A stretch of DNA of 64,000 nucleotides from Chryseobacterium vaccae (GTDB lineage: Bacteria; Bacteroidota; Bacteroidia; Flavobacteriales; Weeksellaceae), in contig NZ_VSWH01000001.1 in the NCBI RefSeq assembly GCF_009602705.1, positions 620,001 through 684,000 on the forward strand. Direction: 5' to 3'. A model generated the notes under the pieces. The model was not told the DNA's origin. It did not search any database and saw nothing but the letters and a program-made list of their open reading frames with translations. A program made the position numbers and the translations under genes. Of the stretch, positions 62,415 through 64,000 are shown in pieces. Each line of letters begins with the position of its first letter. Within the stretch, counting starts at the first letter, position 1.

Positions 62415-62946
62415 GATGTAAAGTTTTTGGGGTTATTTAACATTACAAAGTTGTCACTTTAAAGAGAGATATACTACCGTAGAAAATACCAAATAATAGA
62501 CTAGGTATTTTCACCTAAAGGAGAAAAAATAAGAAATCAGCCCCGAAAATAGAATTTCAGAATCCTAAAAAGGCATTTTCATTTAAATATTGAATAAATG
62601 ATTATAGTTAAATAAACAAAAAAGGTCCCCGTAAAAGGGAGACCTTAAAAAAACACAAATGATGAAAAAAAATTATTTCGATCCACAAATATAAGCAAAA
62701 ATTACATTATGCAAAACATTGTTTTGATATAATATTTTAAAAAATATTCATTCTAGATAAAAATAATGATTCACTAATCAATTCCTGTTATCATTTGCTT
62801 ATTTACAAAATATTGGTGCCAGCAGAAAATCCTAAAGAAATAACCAAATTATGCAGATAGCTGAACAGAAAATGAAGGTATTGTGATTCTGCTCATAAAA
62901 AGCTACCCTTTATTTTCGTTAATTTATTCTGCCAAACCACAAAAAT
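62415..62946. other. AT-rich gap with predicted small RNA
   Basis: No protein gene of credible length. The only structured part is the promoter-plus-terminator unit on the minus strand at 62612-62715, described separately. Confidence 0.5.
62612..62680 (-). ncRNA. Predicted small RNA (about 70 nt)
   Basis: On the minus strand TTTG (complement of 62712-62715), an 18-bp spacer and TATATTTG (complement of 62686-62693) make an exact consensus promoter. About 35 nt after the expected start, a hairpin AAGGTCTCCC/GGGGACCTT (62646-62637 with 62630-62622) is followed by TTTTTTG, a strong terminator. No frame of use lies between. The transcript would be a free-standing RNA or an attenuated leader of the lectin gene 200 bp downstream. 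Confidence 0.55.
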
Positions 62947-63555
62947 ATGAAACCAAAATTAATTAAAGGAGTCCCGCAACAACATTCAGGTGGATTTCAT
63001 GATACAGAAAGCCGGAAGCAGTATGAAGAAGCTCTTCTACCATTAAAGTTTGAAATGCTGAAAAAGAGATTTTTTTCAGTAAACAGATGGAAAAGCTATT
63101 GCGGTGAAGGCTTTGCTGATTTTAGGCTCCATGACTCGTCAGGAAAAGAAGTTGACCGAGATCCACAGAAAGGAGATTATATGAGGATTAACATTCCAGG
63201 ACCTGGAGAAAGGGAGGCCAAAGGGTATGATTGGGTAGAAGTTACAGAGATCTGCTATTACCAGGATAATACATCAGAAAGAATACAGATAACCTGCCGG
63301 CCCTCCGGAGATCCCCAAATAAAAAATAAAGGCCACATTGCTCATTTTTACAGTGCCGGAGCGACCTCCACATTTATGATATCCAGAACTCCAGGCCATT
63401 TGAAAGCTGCAGTATATGGAAGAAATGAAACCCCTAATTTTAAAGCTAAGTTTATCGATGTGATCCGCAATCTAATGGTCGCAGCAGGAGGTATAATGGG
63501 AGTTTCAAAAATCCAGTGGAAACAGCTTGCTGATGGCTTTTTGGATTTTGACTGA
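62947..63555 (+). CDS. Conserved-looking hypothetical protein
   Basis: A 202-residue soluble protein without signal peptide or membrane segment. N-terminal GGFHDTESRKQYEEA, a central strand-rich part (KGDYMRINIPGPGEREAKGYDWVEV, split here as DYMRINIPGPG and YDWVEVTEI), and a hydrophobic-glycine end (LMVAAGGIMGVSKIQWKQL). I do not recognise a family. The GPGxxxxxGYDWVEV pattern may be a ligand loop. Single gene between the small RNA and the antiporter. Confidence 0.6.
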   Translation: MKPKLIKGVPQQHSGGFHDTESRKQYEEALLPLKFEMLKKRFFSVNRWKSYCGEGFADFRLHDSSGKEVDRDPQKGDYMRINIPGPGEREAKGYDWVEVTEICYYQDNTSERIQITCRPSGDPQIKNKGHIAHFYSAGATSTFMISRTPGHLKAAVYGRNETPNFKAKFIDVIRNLMVAAGGIMGVSKIQWKQLADGFLDFD

Positions 63556-63634
63556 TATCGGAATATCTTTTTTTGACTTAAATCAAAGTTCCGGAACCGC
63601 CTTCTGCTTATTTTCGCCGCTTAAAAAATAAGCT

Positions 63635-64000
63635 ATGGCAGAACTAGAAAAAATTATATGGATATCCATTATCTTAATCGTCATTATTTCGGTAAAAAAC
63701 AGAATTAAACTGACGCTTCCTGTTCTGCTTGTATTGGCAGGACTTATACTCAGTCTTACAGGGCTGGTTCCCTCCATTGAAATGAGCCCGGAAATGATCT
63801 TTTATGTGGTATTGCCCCCAATTCTGTTTGATGCGGCCTGGAATACCTCAGTTCCGGATTTTAAAAAAGAATTTTCAAAAATATCTGTTCTGGCTGTAGG
63901 ATTGGTATTTCTTACCACCACAATAATTGCTTTTGCCGTGCACAGCATGATTCCGGGATTTAGCTGGCCGCTCGCATTTATTCTCGGTGCTGTTGTTTCT
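63635..64000 (+). CDS. CPA1-type Na+/H+ antiporter, N-terminal part (cut by window end)
   Basis: The first 122 codons of a cation:proton antiporter, open to the end of the window. Several helices are visible. The family motif FYVVLPPILFDAAW (about residues 54-67) corresponds to the LPPxLFxxAx of NhaP/NhaK exchangers, followed by KKEFSKISVLAVGLVFLTTTIIA. It would exchange Na+ or K+ for protons at the inner membrane. ATG 63635 (MAELEKIIW) is the only sensible start. Confidence 0.88.
   Translation, partial: MAELEKIIWISIILIVIISVKNRIKLTLPVLLVLAGLILSLTGLVPSIEMSPEMIFYVVLPPILFDAAWNTSVPDFKKEFSKISVLAVGLVFLTTTIIAFAVHSMIPGFSWPLAFILGAVVS

Noticed and set aside
62659..62694. 11-codon frame MMKKNYFDPQI on the plus strand
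   Set aside because: It is the complement of the predicted small-RNA promoter and 5' region; no promoter or downstream partner on the plus strand.

Overview
The window looks like a chromosomal segment of a Flavobacteriales bacterium, most likely Chryseobacterium or a close Weeksellaceae relative. It is AT-rich, and Shine-Dalgarno sequences are largely absent. Several promoters fit the Bacteroidota form (TTTG, 17-20 bases, TAnnTTTG). The gene families also fit: FjKDO-type lysine hydroxylase, TPR/LytTR two-component pair, DKNYY and XAC2610-like proteins, PepSY reductase. No rRNA, tRNA, CRISPR array, integrase or intact insertion sequence was seen.

Layout. 0-5 kb: a DHDPS-like aldolase, a CxxC mini-redoxin, a PPOX flavoprotein, a TetR gene with a 26-bp palindromic operator over the promoter of a rhodanese/membrane-protein operon, and an MFS exporter. 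5-11.4 kb: the complete four-gene ligase-associated DNA-damage cassette (PdeM, Lhr-like helicase, ATP-dependent ligase, MBL exonuclease). 11.5-13 kb: a PPC-domain protein and a chloramphenicol-acetyltransferase-like enzyme. 13.3-18.2 kb: an overlapping three-gene operon of a TerB-C protein, a BrxC/BrxD-like ATPase and a second Lhr-like helicase, which is a good candidate for a compact defence or DNA-processing system. 18.2-27.5 kb: regulators (two Crp/Fnr, one LuxR-type HTH) and single enzymes.

27.6-42.7 kb: an NRPS-independent siderophore locus. A lysine-hydroxylase-like dioxygenase stands face to face with a nine-gene operon: PLP decarboxylase, NIS synthetase fused to an acyltransferase, N-monooxygenase, second NIS synthetase, MATE exporter, carrier protein, AMP ligase, TonB receptor and PepSY protein. 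Together they suggest a citrate-type hydroxamate siderophore built from a (hydroxy)cadaverine-like diamine, possibly with an extra activated acyl group, plus export, uptake and reductive release. A small palindrome between the facing promoters is a candidate iron-responsive operator.

43-49.6 kb: a MocR regulator divergent from a biotin operon (bioF, bioD, bioB, bioA) that begins with a ferritin-like di-iron protein and has no recognisable pimeloyl-synthesis gene. 49.7-59.4 kb: a LytTR response regulator and TPR histidine kinase, then small membrane and secreted proteins. Three promoters here share one architecture: two TTGTAAA boxes 21 bp apart, with the second box 36 bp before the -7 element. 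The last of them leads to a small membrane protein and a tandem array of related short peptide ORFs. 59.4-64 kb: hairpin repeats, an MFS/AraC divergent pair, an MVL-type mannan-binding lectin, a predicted ~70-nt RNA, a hypothetical protein and the start of a CPA1 antiporter cut by the window edge.
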